Positions 1 to 9,010 of a stretch of DNA of 64,000 nt are shown piece after piece. Source of the DNA: Flavobacterium pectinovorum (GTDB lineage Bacteria; Bacteroidota; Bacteroidia; Flavobacteriales; Flavobacteriaceae); NCBI RefSeq assembly GCF_006438875.1, contig NZ_RCZH01000004.1, positions 310,001-374,000 of the forward strand. Reading direction: 5' to 3'. Every line of letters starts with the position of its first letter. Within the stretch, counting starts at the first letter, position 1. Under the pieces are notes generated by a model. The model was not told where the DNA came from, ran no database searches, and saw only the letters and a program-made list of their open reading frames with translations. Both the position numbers and the translations under genes were made by a program.

Positions 1-1114
1 GCTTGTTCCATTTGATACGCAACCCGGTTCCTACAGCAGGATTCCACTTTTGAAAATCGTAGGTATCTAACTTTGAAACCGAAGAAAGATTAGCAAAAAA
101 TACAGCTCCCCAAAATCCGTTTTTAGAAATATCTGTTCGATATTCACTTTCAAAATAGATTAAAGCATTACTCCTGAATCTATTTCTGGTAAAACCACGT
201 CCCGTTTTACCATCACGATCCCAACCAATACTGGGCAAATCCAGATAATGAGGTTTTCCGCCAAAAGTAGACCAATAAAAAGCTCTATATGCGAGAACCC
301 GATGTTTGTATTTACTAAAAGAATGGTATTTTCGAGCATCAAAATAGATTGAATTCCATCTTTTTCCGTCAACTCCAGTTGTGTTTATCCTATAATCTGC
401 TTCTACATACAAGCCTTGTTCCGGATTCACATTGTTTTTTCTGGAATCATAAAGTGCCTGAACCGCAACCCCAAAAGAGTTTTCATCAGAGAAATCTCCA
501 TTCATATATTTGTAATAATCCGTTTGATCATCAATATAGGATTCTTCAGAAATATTTTGATAATTATCCAATAGTACTCCTAATCCCATGCGGAAATTAC
601 CAATTATTTTTCGGGTAGCAAACTGATAAAAACGCCATTGCTGATAATCTAAAGTCGACATTTTTTTATCCGTATTATGTCCGCCCAAACCATAAGTATC
701 CTGCGGATAAATCATAAAACGATAATCTCCAATAAAATTCCATTTATTGTCTTTTGTATAAATATAAGACGTGATTGGAAAAACATATTGTTTGGTAAAA
801 CTGAAATAAGGAGAAAAAGTAACCTGAGACATTTTGGTCGTATTGCTGTCGCCGAGATAAAATGTGGTTAAAAAAGAAACAACCAATCCGGCACTTTTAT
901 TGGCATCAACAGGTACGGGAAGCAGCGAAAATGCAATCTTCTTGTCAGGATTCATTCTTACGGAGTCATTCTTGTGGAATAACTTATACAAAACATCCAA
1001 AATATCTTTTTCATTATTTAAGATAGTGTCATTCTGTATCGTATCATTCTGTGAATAACAAAATGGCATAAAAAAAATAAAAAATAAAATAAGCAGCGAT
1101 TTTACAATTTTCAT
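1..1114 (-). CDS. Omp85/BamA-TamA-like outer-membrane barrel protein, 3' end cut by window edge
   Basis: The frame is open from an ATG at 1114 down to base 1 with no stop, so about 371 residues of a longer protein are present. Residues 1-22 form a signal peptide (MKIVKSLLILFF... ending CYSQ). The rest is rich in alternating aromatic/polar stretches with frequent Tyr, Phe and Gly, as in outer-membrane beta barrels; segments such as SLLPVPVDANKSAG and YGLGGHNTDK resemble the surface-antigen (D15/Omp85) barrels common in flavobacteria. That family inserts or secretes proteins at the outer membrane, but stand-alone short members have no settled role. The substrate cannot be told. No partner gene is visible because the left edge cuts the locus; the gene upstream of its promoter (1256) is divergent. 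Confidence 0.7.
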   Translation of the reverse strand, partial: MKIVKSLLILFFIFFMPFCYSQNDTIQNDTILNNEKDILDVLYKLFHKNDSVRMNPDKKIAFSLLPVPVDANKSAGLVVSFLTTFYLGDSNTTKMSQVTFSPYFSFTKQYVFPITSYIYTKDNKWNFIGDYRFMIYPQDTYGLGGHNTDKKMSTLDYQQWRFYQFATRKIIGNFRMGLGVLLDNYQNISEESYIDDQTDYYKYMNGDFSDENSFGVAVQALYDSRKNNVNPEQGLYVEADYRINTTGVDGKRWNSIYFDARKYHSFSKYKHRVLAYRAFYWSTFGGKPHYLDLPSIGWDRDGKTGRGFTRNRFRSNALIYFESEYRTDISKNGFWGAVFFANLSSVSKLDTYDFQKWNPAVGTGLRIKWNK

Positions 1115-1255
1115 TCCGTAAGATTTTCAGAGACAACTTCTTACAAATTTAAAATTTAATTTAAGATAGAGGCTCATTTGTAAAATAATAAACAGCGAAA
1201 AACTACAAGAAATCGCAAAAAAGTATATTTTTGATTTTAAACTAAATAGTTTTCT

Positions 1256-1846
1256 ATGAAAAGCAGAGTATTAATTGTAATTGGTTCCTTTTTCTTCCTA
1301 CTAACAATCTTTTTCATATCAAGTTTTTCAAGCATTCAAAATGATTTAGATTCAAGAAATCTTGTAAAATCTTCTACTTGGTATATTGCTGGTCCAGCCA
1401 AAGAAAATCAGGAAACAATTAATACAATTCGCGAAAAGAAAGGAATTATCAGGGTAACTGCCAAAGATAATCCGGTTGGAGAAATAGAACTAAATGTCAT
1501 GATTACGGCATCAGATTCAAATGATGGTATCCCGACAAACTTGTCTGATAATTCAAAATTCGTAAGTATAACTTATAAATCGTCATCTCTTATAAAATTG
1601 CAGGCAAGAGAGGAAAATAATGAAGGAACTGGTTGTGTGCATGGCGGATCGCATCCGAGAGTCGATATTCAGGCTTCGCCAAAAAAGTTTGTAACAATAA
1701 AAATTCCCTGGTCAAACTTTAAACAAGACGGATTACCAAACGGAAAACTTTTAAATATTCATAATCTTTGTAAATTCAATTTTGTGAATTACCATCCTGT
1801 TTCAGGGGCATTTTTAGAAATAAAATCAGTTATAGTTCAAAATTAA
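1256..1846 (+). CDS. Secreted/anchored protein of unknown function, jelly-roll-like C-terminus
   Basis: 196 residues with an N-terminal hydrophobic segment (about 4-26) that could be a signal anchor or signal peptide. The C-terminal half has the pattern of a beta-sandwich carbohydrate-binding module: IKIPWSNFKQDG followed by CKFNFVNYHP and a terminal beta strand ending IKSVIVQN. I do not recognise a named family. The next gene starts 5 bases after its stop, so the two probably form one transcript and may act together in the envelope. The start ATG is the first in the frame and lies directly before the hydrophobic segment, which fits a secreted protein. Confidence 0.6.
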   Translation: MKSRVLIVIGSFFFLLTIFFISSFSSIQNDLDSRNLVKSSTWYIAGPAKENQETINTIREKKGIIRVTAKDNPVGEIELNVMITASDSNDGIPTNLSDNSKFVSITYKSSSLIKLQAREENNEGTGCVHGGSHPRVDIQASPKKFVTIKIPWSNFKQDGLPNGKLLNIHNLCKFNFVNYHPVSGAFLEIKSVIVQN

Positions 1847-1851
1847 AAAAC

Positions 1852-2253
1852 ATGAAAACAAGACTTTTTCTTTTACTTTTAGTGGTCACATTATTTTCAA
1901 ATTTTGGCTATAGCCAAAAAAAATCGGCAAATTCTAAAATCGATATTAATGGAGTTTGGGAAGATATAAATCCCGGCGTTCAGAATGCAGTTGCCATAAT
2001 ATCAGAACAAAACGGAAAAGTTATTTTCTCGCATTATTTAGAGTGGAAAGGACAAAAATTCGTAGAAAGCGGAGTAGGAAAACGAATTGGAAACACAATT
2101 GGTTATACAGTAGAGGTTACTTTACCTATTAAAGGCTGGGCAACCGCAGGAACACATACCTTGACATTGTCTGAAGATGGAAATACTTTAGAAGGCACTT
2201 TTGTAGACAATAAAAAAAGAACCGGACCTATTGCGTTTAAGCGTGTAAGATAA
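1852..2253 (+). CDS. Small secreted beta-rich protein, function unknown
   Basis: 133 residues with a clear signal peptide (MKTRLFLLLLVVTLFSNFGYSQ, cleavage expected near residue 22). The mature part of about 110 residues alternates charged and beta-forming residues (GVWEDINPG, GNTIGYTVEVTLP, GTHTLTLSEDGNTLEG, GPIAFKRV), like small lipocalin-like or YceI-size barrels, but there is no decisive motif. It follows the previous gene by 5 bases and is probably co-transcribed. Downstream is a 20 bp perfect dyad (2337-2406) that could end transcription. Confidence 0.6.
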   Translation: MKTRLFLLLLVVTLFSNFGYSQKKSANSKIDINGVWEDINPGVQNAVAIISEQNGKVIFSHYLEWKGQKFVESGVGKRIGNTIGYTVEVTLPIKGWATAGTHTLTLSEDGNTLEGTFVDNKKRTGPIAFKRVR

Positions 2254-2336
2254 ATTTTGTTTCAGGTTGAATTGAGAATATTTACCGCAAAGATTAAGGT
2301 TTACGTAAAGTTCAAAAAGCTTTGTCTAGTTTTTTT

Positions 2337-2406
2337 TCTCGCAGATTTGGCAGATTGAGCAGATCTAGTAAAAAAAAAATCTGCCAAATCTGCCAAATCT
2401 GCGAGA
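2337..2406. repeat. Word-dyad of the AATCTGCCAAATCTGCG type
   Basis: Arms at 2337-2356 and 2387-2406 are perfect reverse complements over 20 bases, built from repeats of the word GCAGATTTG. They are separated by a 30-base loop containing a run of A. It lies between convergent genes and is followed by little else, so it could serve as a two-way terminator. The same words recur at 30808-30905 and near 51133. Just upstream (2280-2320) is a single-armed CCGCAAAG-type word. Confidence 0.75.
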
Positions 2407-2438
2407 GAATTTGATAACAAAGCTTGTTTAAATATTCA

Positions 2439-3629
2439 TTACAAATGCAATTGAATTTTATACTTGTTACATAACTTCATCACAAATAACATTATCGTTG
2501 AAAAAACCAATGACCAAATAATTCCCGGAACTCCTTCGCGGAAATAGCCCGGAATAATATGAATATTAAAAGCTTTACAGAAATAATAAATTACTCCCGG
2601 TAAAATATAAATCAACAAGGGATTTGCAGCCGCAGGCATAAAGAAATTACTCCATTTGGTTTGTTTTTTAATTTCCATCAACCAATACAGAAAATAGAAT
2701 AATACCGTGCAAATCGTTGCCGAAAACATCGTCCAGGATGGCGTTCCTTTAATTTTTGAAATCCCGAAATATGGTCTTAACAAATATCCTGTCACAAAAA
2801 ACAAAACTGCAAAACTAATTACCGCCCAATTGATTTTAGCCGCAACTTTTCGATCAAAAAACAACAACGAAATTACAACTCCTGCACTTACTAACGCAGC
2901 ATGTGTCAAATGTCCCGCTATAAAACTTAACCACGGCGTTTGTTGTATTACAGATCCTTCTGTCAGATTAATTGAATTGGCAATAACGCAAACAACCAAA
3001 AAAGCAATCATTGCCCATAATTTTCCTGAGACAAGCCAATAATAAATTACTGTAATAAGATACGCCCAACCTATTAATCCCAGAATTCCCCACCATTTAG
3101 GTGTCATACCAATTTCGCCCGTATCCCGAACATATAAAAAATATAGCACTACCATAACTAACATTCCTCCGTATTGAAGTGTATTTTTTAACCAAACTGG
3201 AAAATCCTTAGCATATTTATTCCAAATTGGGATAGGCATTGCATATGCCAGAAGTCCCCAAATTGCAGGTGCAATAATCATTTTTGTTGCATCATAACCA
3301 TATTCAGCATTGACCATAAAAACGCCAATAATAATTAAGGCCAAAGCTCTTTTTAACGTATGCGTCCAAATCGTTCTGGTACTATCACCTTTTAATAATC
3401 GGGCATTAAAGGCAAACGGAACTGACATTCCTACAATAAATAAGAAGGCCGGAAAAACGACATCTACAAAAGTCATAGCATCTGCATCTGCCGGCATGTG
3501 CTTTAACCATTGCGGCACATTAGTAATACTTGCCAGTTCATTTACAAAAATCATTATAAAAATGGTAATTCCACGTAAAGCATCTATCGAAATAATCCTT
3601 TGATTGTATAAATTTTCTTTAATTTTCAT
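2439..3629 (-). CDS. Multi-pass membrane acyltransferase-like protein (DUF5009 / HGSNAT-NagX-like)
   Basis: 396 residues from the ATG at 3629. An ATG at 3656 is possible, but 3629 is preceded by TGAGGAATTTT, an SD-like GAGGAA at good spacing. The N-terminus carries IISIDALRGITIF and FLFIVGMSVPFAF, the signature of the COG4299/YeiB-like group of integral membrane proteins related to heparan-alpha-glucosaminide N-acetyltransferase, which moves acyl groups across the membrane to sugars. About ten hydrophobic segments follow, with the characteristic FVDVVFPAFLF early and PAAANPLLIYILPG late. A role in acylating cell-wall or imported amino sugars is inference; no sugar-uptake genes lie beside it. 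It stands alone and convergent to 1852. Confidence 0.8.
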   Translation of the reverse strand: MKIKENLYNQRIISIDALRGITIFIMIFVNELASITNVPQWLKHMPADADAMTFVDVVFPAFLFIVGMSVPFAFNARLLKGDSTRTIWTHTLKRALALIIIGVFMVNAEYGYDATKMIIAPAIWGLLAYAMPIPIWNKYAKDFPVWLKNTLQYGGMLVMVVLYFLYVRDTGEIGMTPKWWGILGLIGWAYLITVIYYWLVSGKLWAMIAFLVVCVIANSINLTEGSVIQQTPWLSFIAGHLTHAALVSAGVVISLLFFDRKVAAKINWAVISFAVLFFVTGYLLRPYFGISKIKGTPSWTMFSATICTVLFYFLYWLMEIKKQTKWSNFFMPAAANPLLIYILPGVIYYFCKAFNIHIIPGYFREGVPGIIWSLVFSTIMLFVMKLCNKYKIQLHL

Positions 3630-3765
3630 AAAATTCCTCAGTATTGATAATAACAAATATAAACTAATGAACGAGATGTCAGATTAGGTTTCTGTAACAA
3701 ATTTGCAATAAATCGTTTTAAATAAATCCTTTACTCAATATTACCAAAAATCCTTGCGGTTTTTT

Positions 3766-3773
3766 TACTTTTG
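3766..3773 (+). promoter_or_regulatory. -7 box TACTTTTG directly before the CpsB-like start
   Basis: TACTTTTG matches the Bacteroidota -7 consensus TAnnTTTG. It ends only 5 bases before the ATG at 3779, so the transcript would begin at or within a few bases of the start codon. No convincing TTTG is seen 19-20 bases upstream, which lowers confidence. Confidence 0.45.
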
Positions 3774-3778
3774 CACCT

Positions 3779-4516
3779 ATGTTATCATTCTTTAAATCCA
3801 AACCTTACTTAAAGGACCTTATTCCGGGAGGCTTTGTAGACATCCATTCCCATTTATTACCAGGCATTGATGATGGCGCGAAAACTATTAACGAAACTAT
3901 AAAACTTGCAAAAGCTTTTCAGGAAATGGGCTTTTCGCAATTCCTGACTACACCCCATGTTAGTCACTACATCTGGAATAATTCTCCGGAAATTATTATT
4001 GATAATTGTACAAAAACAAAACTTTTACTGGAAGAGAACAACCTTGAAATTCCGTTTCAGGCTGCAGCCGAATATTTAATTGATGATTCGTTTGAAAGTC
4101 ATTTCAAAAACAAAAAACTTCTTACGCTAAAAGATAATTATGTATTGGTAGAAATATCATACATGAACGCTCCTATAGAATTATATAAAACATTATTTGA
4201 ATTGCAGCTTGCAGGTTACATTCCGGTTCTGGCACATCCCGAACGTTATTCATACTATCATAAAAACTTTAGTGAATATGAAAAATTAAAAAAAGCAGGA
4301 TGTTTATTTCAATTGAATTTATTGTCGACAGTTGGTTATTATGGAGAACGAATAAGTAAAGTTGCAGATGAACTCCTTAAAAAAGGAATGTATGATTTTG
4401 CAGGATCTGATGTTCACCACATGAAGCATATTGCCTCTTTTAGCAACAAAATTAAAATAAACAACATTACTAATCTAAAAGAAGTTATTGCTAACAATCA
4501 GTTTTTTAAATCTTAA
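3779..4516 (+). CDS. CpsB/CapC-family PHP tyrosine-protein phosphatase (capsule regulation)
   Basis: 245 residues. The PHP metal-binding motif is clear: DIHSHLLPGIDDGA (H23, H25), TTPHVSH (H60), LAHPERY and GSDVHH near the C-terminus supply the remaining metal ligands. CpsB/YwqE enzymes use metals to remove phosphate from Tyr residues of Wzc-type kinases that drive capsule or exopolysaccharide export. The convergent neighbour is a polyprenyl glycosylphosphotransferase (4517-5935), whose stop is adjacent with no spacer, which supports a role in polysaccharide assembly. No Wzc-type kinase is in the window. The ATG lies 5 bases after a -7 promoter box, so the mRNA may be leaderless; there is no other Met before the first HSH motif that would suit a later start. 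Confidence 0.9.
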   Translation: MLSFFKSKPYLKDLIPGGFVDIHSHLLPGIDDGAKTINETIKLAKAFQEMGFSQFLTTPHVSHYIWNNSPEIIIDNCTKTKLLLEENNLEIPFQAAAEYLIDDSFESHFKNKKLLTLKDNYVLVEISYMNAPIELYKTLFELQLAGYIPVLAHPERYSYYHKNFSEYEKLKKAGCLFQLNLLSTVGYYGERISKVADELLKKGMYDFAGSDVHHMKHIASFSNKIKINNITNLKEVIANNQFFKS

Positions 4517-5935
4517 TTAGTAAGCGTTATCTTCCCCTTTAAAAATATTGAGAACTGTTTTTATAATGATTTTTACATCTAATAACAGGCTCCAGTTTTC
4601 GATATACCAAATATCATATTCTACCCTGTTTTCCATGTCGCTCAAGACTTTCGTTTCTCCACGGTAACCATTGACCTGCGCCCAACCTGTAATTCCGGGT
4701 TTAGCATACTGACGCACTAAATAATTATTGATTAAATCACTGTATTCTTTTGCAAGATTTACCATATGAGGCCTTGGTCCCACTACAGACATATCTCCAT
4801 AAAAAACATTGAAAAACTGAGGCAACTCATCAATACTTGTTTTACGAATAAAAGCACCAAATTTAGTAATACGACTATCTCCTTTTTCGGCCTGTTTTTT
4901 ATGTGCTAATCCATTAACGTACATACTTCTAAATTTAAAACACATAAAAGTTCGATTATCACGACCTGATCTCTCTTGTTTGAAAAATATTGGTCCAGGC
5001 GATTCCAGTTTAATAATCAACATTATAATAGGAAACAACCACGGAAATATCAGCAAAATTACAAAAGCCGAAAAAACAATATCAAAGGCTTTTTTTGCGA
5101 GTCTGTTCACCACAAGCTCCAACGGTTCTGTACGAAACATCAATACAGGTGTGTTTTCATAAAAAACAACTTCTACTTTACTTGATTTTGTGTACAATTG
5201 AAAATCAGGAATAAACTTAATTCGAATCATATTTTGTTCGCAAATTCTAGTCAGCTCATTTATAATTTCAATATTATCAATATGTAATGCTACGTACATT
5301 TCATCTATTTGTTTTTCGTCCACAAATTTCAGAATTGCATCAAAACCTCCTAAAACCAGAGAAGGATCAACAATTCCTATGTCTATAGAGTCATCAAAAA
5401 AGCCAAGAAATTTATACCCATAAGTCAAATCTTTCGCTAATATTTTTCGGATTTTCTCACCTGATTCATTAACACCTACAACAATAAAAGTTTTAAAATT
5501 ATACCCTTTGGCTCTAATGAATTTTAAAAGCTTCATTGAGAAATAACGAGAAAACATCAATAAGCAGAAGAAAATCAGATAGAAATAAAACAATCTAAGT
5601 CTGGAAATGTCCGTATATTTCAAGTACACGACAAAAATCGAAATTAAAGCAGCATGAATCAGCAGTTTTTTTATGGTTCTGAACAATATCGATTCTATAG
5701 GTTCTACCCTAATACTTCTGTTTGAATCATTCTGAAGCAATAATACTATCCAAATTAAAATTGCCAGCAATGAAACTACTCTTTCTTCTTTTGATAAGAG
5801 TTTGTCCAAACTTTCAAATCTGGCTAATGCCGACAAAATTGTGGCAAGGTTCAATAATACTACATCCACTAAAACAAATAAAAGTTTAAAATAGCGTGAA
5901 AAACGATAATGTGATAGTTTTTGTAGAATTTTCAT
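4517..5935 (-). CDS. Exopolysaccharide polyprenyl glycosylphosphotransferase (WcaJ/WbaP type)
   Basis: 472 residues with four N-terminal hydrophobic helices, a central Rossmann-like CoA-binding-type domain (FIVVGVNESGEKI onward) and a C-terminal bacterial sugar transferase domain that begins KKAFDIVFSAF and includes ESPGPIFFKQERSGR, FKFRSMYVNG, TSIDELPQFFNV and GDMSVVGPRPH. This family moves a sugar-1-phosphate from a nucleotide sugar to undecaprenyl phosphate at the inner membrane, the first step of exopolysaccharide or capsule repeat-unit synthesis. Length and domain order are typical. It converges on the CpsB-like phosphatase. Which sugar is moved cannot be read from sequence. Confidence 0.93.
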   Translation of the reverse strand: MKILQKLSHYRFSRYFKLLFVLVDVVLLNLATILSALARFESLDKLLSKEERVVSLLAILIWIVLLLQNDSNRSIRVEPIESILFRTIKKLLIHAALISIFVVYLKYTDISRLRLFYFYLIFFCLLMFSRYFSMKLLKFIRAKGYNFKTFIVVGVNESGEKIRKILAKDLTYGYKFLGFFDDSIDIGIVDPSLVLGGFDAILKFVDEKQIDEMYVALHIDNIEIINELTRICEQNMIRIKFIPDFQLYTKSSKVEVVFYENTPVLMFRTEPLELVVNRLAKKAFDIVFSAFVILLIFPWLFPIIMLIIKLESPGPIFFKQERSGRDNRTFMCFKFRSMYVNGLAHKKQAEKGDSRITKFGAFIRKTSIDELPQFFNVFYGDMSVVGPRPHMVNLAKEYSDLINNYLVRQYAKPGITGWAQVNGYRGETKVLSDMENRVEYDIWYIENWSLLLDVKIIIKTVLNIFKGEDNAY

Positions 5936-6082
5936 ACTGGAATTTTATGCTTAATTTTAGACCAAAATTTAATTAAAAATTAGCACCGCAAAATAATATT
6001 TTAATTAGTTTTTTCGGTACTATTTAGCATCTATTCTTTAGAAAGTTTACTTTTATAAGATGCAGATTTAATATTGCAGATT

Positions 6083-7048
6083 ATGCTTAAAACAATTTTA
6101 CTTTTTTTTCTGATTTCATCTTTTGCAAATGCGCAAATATCAGGTTGCACAGATCCACTTTCAAAGAATTATAATCCATTAGCAACTATCAATAACGGTA
6201 GCTGTCAATATGCTTCTCTCAAAATTAAACCCCAATATTCCAAAAAATTATCCGACTCGATCAAAGAAACTTCCGGATTAATTTCTTTTAACAATTTATT
6301 ATGGACGCATAATGATGATCATGACAAAACGATTTACGGATTGGATTCATTAGGTACTATAAAAAGAAAAATAATACTGGACAAAGTAAAAAACAACGAC
6401 TGGGAAGAAATTTCGCAAGATAGTACGCATATATACATTGGTGATTTTGGAAATAATTACGCAGGAAACAGAACAGATTTGCATATTCTGAAAATAGAAA
6501 AAGAATCTTTCTTAGAAGGAAATGCAAACATTGAAACTATTTCTTTTCAATATTCTAATCAAACTGATTTTTCTCCAAAAAAACAAAACACAACCAATTT
6601 TGATTGTGAAGCGTTTATTGTGAGCAAAGACTCTATTTATTTGTTTACCAAAGAATGGAATACTTCAAAAACCAGTATTTATGCGATACCTAATAAATCC
6701 GGTAATCACGTCGCACAACTAAAAGACACTCTTGATACAAAAGGTCTGGTAACTGGCGCAACTTATCTGGAATCAAAAAAACTCATTGTACTTTGCGGTT
6801 ATTCTAAAATAGGAAAACCTTTTTTGTACCTATTATATGATTACAAAAACAATGCTTTTTTATCCGGAAACAAACGAAGGATTACGATAAAACTGCCCAT
6901 TATTCAAATTGAAGGCATCGCGACCAAAGATGGTTTACATTATTATTTGACAAATGAATCTTTGATTCGGAAACCAATTTTGAATATTCCTCAACAAATT
7001 CATTATTTTGATCTGAGTACAATACTACAATCCTATCTCCATAAATAA
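6083..7048 (+). CDS. Secreted beta-propeller-like protein with a GCTDP...NGSC motif
   Basis: 321 residues from the ATG at 6083; a TTG nine bases earlier is in frame, but the ATG gives a clean signal peptide (MLKTILLFFLISSFANAQ). Directly after cleavage is the motif GCTDPLSKNYNP...NNGSCQY (about 21-43), a short Cys-paired calcium-loop-like module found near the surface proteins of many Bacteroidota. The remaining 275 residues have recurring strands such as GLISFNNLLWTHNDDHDKTIYGLD, DWEEISQD, IYIGDFGNN and EGIATKDG, as in SdiA-regulated/phytase-like propellers. No catalytic motif is apparent. A distant look-alike (58791-59627) lacks the Cys module. No sorting domain is seen at the C-terminus. 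Confidence 0.6.
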   Translation: MLKTILLFFLISSFANAQISGCTDPLSKNYNPLATINNGSCQYASLKIKPQYSKKLSDSIKETSGLISFNNLLWTHNDDHDKTIYGLDSLGTIKRKIILDKVKNNDWEEISQDSTHIYIGDFGNNYAGNRTDLHILKIEKESFLEGNANIETISFQYSNQTDFSPKKQNTTNFDCEAFIVSKDSIYLFTKEWNTSKTSIYAIPNKSGNHVAQLKDTLDTKGLVTGATYLESKKLIVLCGYSKIGKPFLYLLYDYKNNAFLSGNKRRITIKLPIIQIEGIATKDGLHYYLTNESLIRKPILNIPQQIHYFDLSTILQSYLHK

Positions 7049-7141
7049 TTCGTAAATGGCAATATAAAAGTTTACTTTTGCAAAAAAGTTATGTTTTGTA
7101 AAACATTCATAGCTTATAATTTATAACTCATATTTTACAAA

Positions 7142-9004
7142 GTGAATTACTTATCTGTAGAAAATATATCGAAGTCATTTGGCGAAAGAACGCTTTTTGA
7201 CAATATCTCATTTGGAATCAATAAAGACCAAAAAATTGCTTTTATAGCTAAAAATGGTTCGGGGAAAACAACCATTATGAGTATTATCAATGGTTTGGAT
7301 GAGCCTGATACAGGGCAAGTAGTTTTGAGAAAAGGCATCAAAATGGCTTTTCTGTCACAAAACAACAACTTGCAAGATGAGTTGACTATTGAAGAAAGCA
7401 TTTTCGCATCTGATAATGAAACTTTAAAAGTTATAGAGAAATACGAAAAAGCACTTGAAAATCCAGACGATGAAGAAGCTTATCAAAAAGCTTTTGACGG
7501 AATGGATCAGCATAATGCGTGGGATTTTGAAACGCAATACAAGCAAATTTTATTCAAATTAAAGTTGGAAGATTTTAAACTTAAAGTAAAAAATCTTTCG
7601 GGTGGGCAAAAAAAACGTCTTTCATTGGCTATCATTTTGATTAATCGCCCTGATTTATTGATTCTTGATGAGCCAACCAACCACTTAGATCTTGAAATGA
7701 TCGAATGGCTGGAAAGTTACTTTGCAAAAGAAAATATAACTCTGTTTATGGTTACGCACGACCGTTTCTTTCTGGAGCGTGTTTGTAATGAAATCATAGA
7801 ACTTGATAATGGTAAATTGTACCAATACAAAGGAAATTACTCTTATTATTTAGAGAAAAAAGAAGAGCGAATTGCGTCTGAAAATGCCAGTGTTGACAAG
7901 GCAAAAAACTTATTTGTAAAAGAATTAGAGTGGATGCGCCGTCAGCCAAAAGCGAGAACTACAAAATCAAAATCGCGTCAGGATGATTTTTATGTAATTA
8001 AAGAAAAAGCACAAAGCCGTCGTCTCGAAAATAAAGTTGAACTTGAAATTAATATGGAACGTATGGGAAGCAAGATTATCGAGCTTCACAAAATTTCTAA
8101 AAAATTCAAGGATCATGTTATTCTGGATAATTTCAGTTTTGATTTTCAACGTGGAGAACGTATTGGAATCATTGGTAAAAACGGAACCGGAAAATCTACT
8201 TTTTTAAATCTGCTTACCGGAACACTTCCATTAGATAGTGGTCGCGTAGTAAAAGGTGAAACTATAAAGGTTGGCTATTATACGCAAAGCGGAATTAATC
8301 CAAAACCGAATCAGCGTGTTATAGATATTATCAAAGAATACGGTGAATTTATTCCGTTGGCAAAAGGCAGAATGATTTCGGCTTCGCAATTGTTAGAGCG
8401 TTTTCTTTTTGATGCTAAAAAACAATATGATTTTGTCGAAAAATTAAGTGGTGGCGAATTAAAACGTTTGTATTTATGTACCGTTTTAATTCAGAATCCA
8501 AACTTCTTGATTCTGGATGAGCCTACAAACGATTTAGATATCGTAACATTGAATGTACTGGAAAGTTTTCTTTTAGATTATCCGGGATGTTTATTGGTAG
8601 TTTCTCACGACCGTTATTTTATGGATAAAATTGTCGATCATTTATTTATCTTCAGAGGAAATGGTGAAATCGAAAGCTTCCCAGGAAACTATTCTGATTT
8701 TAGAGCTTATGAAGATAGTGCCGATGTTGCTCAAAAAGAAGAAAACAAAGCCGATAAAAAAGATTGGAAACAAAATAATCCAACTGGAAATCTAACTTTC
8801 AATGAGCAGAAAGAATATCAAAAACTAGAAAGAGAAATAAAAGATTTAGAAATTGATAAAACTAAAATCGAACAATTATTCTCTGACGGTAAAGTTGCAG
8901 ATGCTGATATTGAGAAAAAAGCAAACGAATTACAAAACATCATTAATAAAATAGATCAAAAAGAAGAACGCTGGTTTGAGCTTTCGGCTAAGATTGAAGG
9001 GTAA
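7142..9004 (+). CDS. ABC-F family ATPase (Uup/EttA-like)
   Basis: 620 residues from a GTG start at 7142 (GTGAATTACTT). Two ABC ATPase domains lie in one chain with no membrane segments: first Walker A AKNGSGKTT at 36-44, signature LSGGQKKR and Walker B LLILDEPTNHLDL; second Walker A GKNGTGKST, signature LSGGELKR and LILDEPTNDLDI. Between them is the arm-linker region rich in Arg/Lys (MRRQPKARTTKSKSR). The C-terminus (about 535-620) is a charged coiled coil, as in Uup, which binds nucleic acid. ABC-F proteins act on the ribosome to relieve stalls, or in Uup's case affect DNA transposon excision. A -7 box TACTTTTG lies at 7073-7080. Confidence 0.93.
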   Translation: MNYLSVENISKSFGERTLFDNISFGINKDQKIAFIAKNGSGKTTIMSIINGLDEPDTGQVVLRKGIKMAFLSQNNNLQDELTIEESIFASDNETLKVIEKYEKALENPDDEEAYQKAFDGMDQHNAWDFETQYKQILFKLKLEDFKLKVKNLSGGQKKRLSLAIILINRPDLLILDEPTNHLDLEMIEWLESYFAKENITLFMVTHDRFFLERVCNEIIELDNGKLYQYKGNYSYYLEKKEERIASENASVDKAKNLFVKELEWMRRQPKARTTKSKSRQDDFYVIKEKAQSRRLENKVELEINMERMGSKIIELHKISKKFKDHVILDNFSFDFQRGERIGIIGKNGTGKSTFLNLLTGTLPLDSGRVVKGETIKVGYYTQSGINPKPNQRVIDIIKEYGEFIPLAKGRMISASQLLERFLFDAKKQYDFVEKLSGGELKRLYLCTVLIQNPNFLILDEPTNDLDIVTLNVLESFLLDYPGCLLVVSHDRYFMDKIVDHLFIFRGNGEIESFPGNYSDFRAYEDSADVAQKEENKADKKDWKQNNPTGNLTFNEQKEYQKLEREIKDLEIDKTKIEQLFSDGKVADADIEKKANELQNIINKIDQKEERWFELSAKIEG

Positions 9005-9010
9005 TTTTTT

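Noticed and set aside
349..1058. Plus-strand frames over the first barrel gene
   Set aside because: The minus-strand frame is open from 1114 to the edge with signal peptide and barrel pattern; the plus-strand frames overlap it and have no recognisable content.
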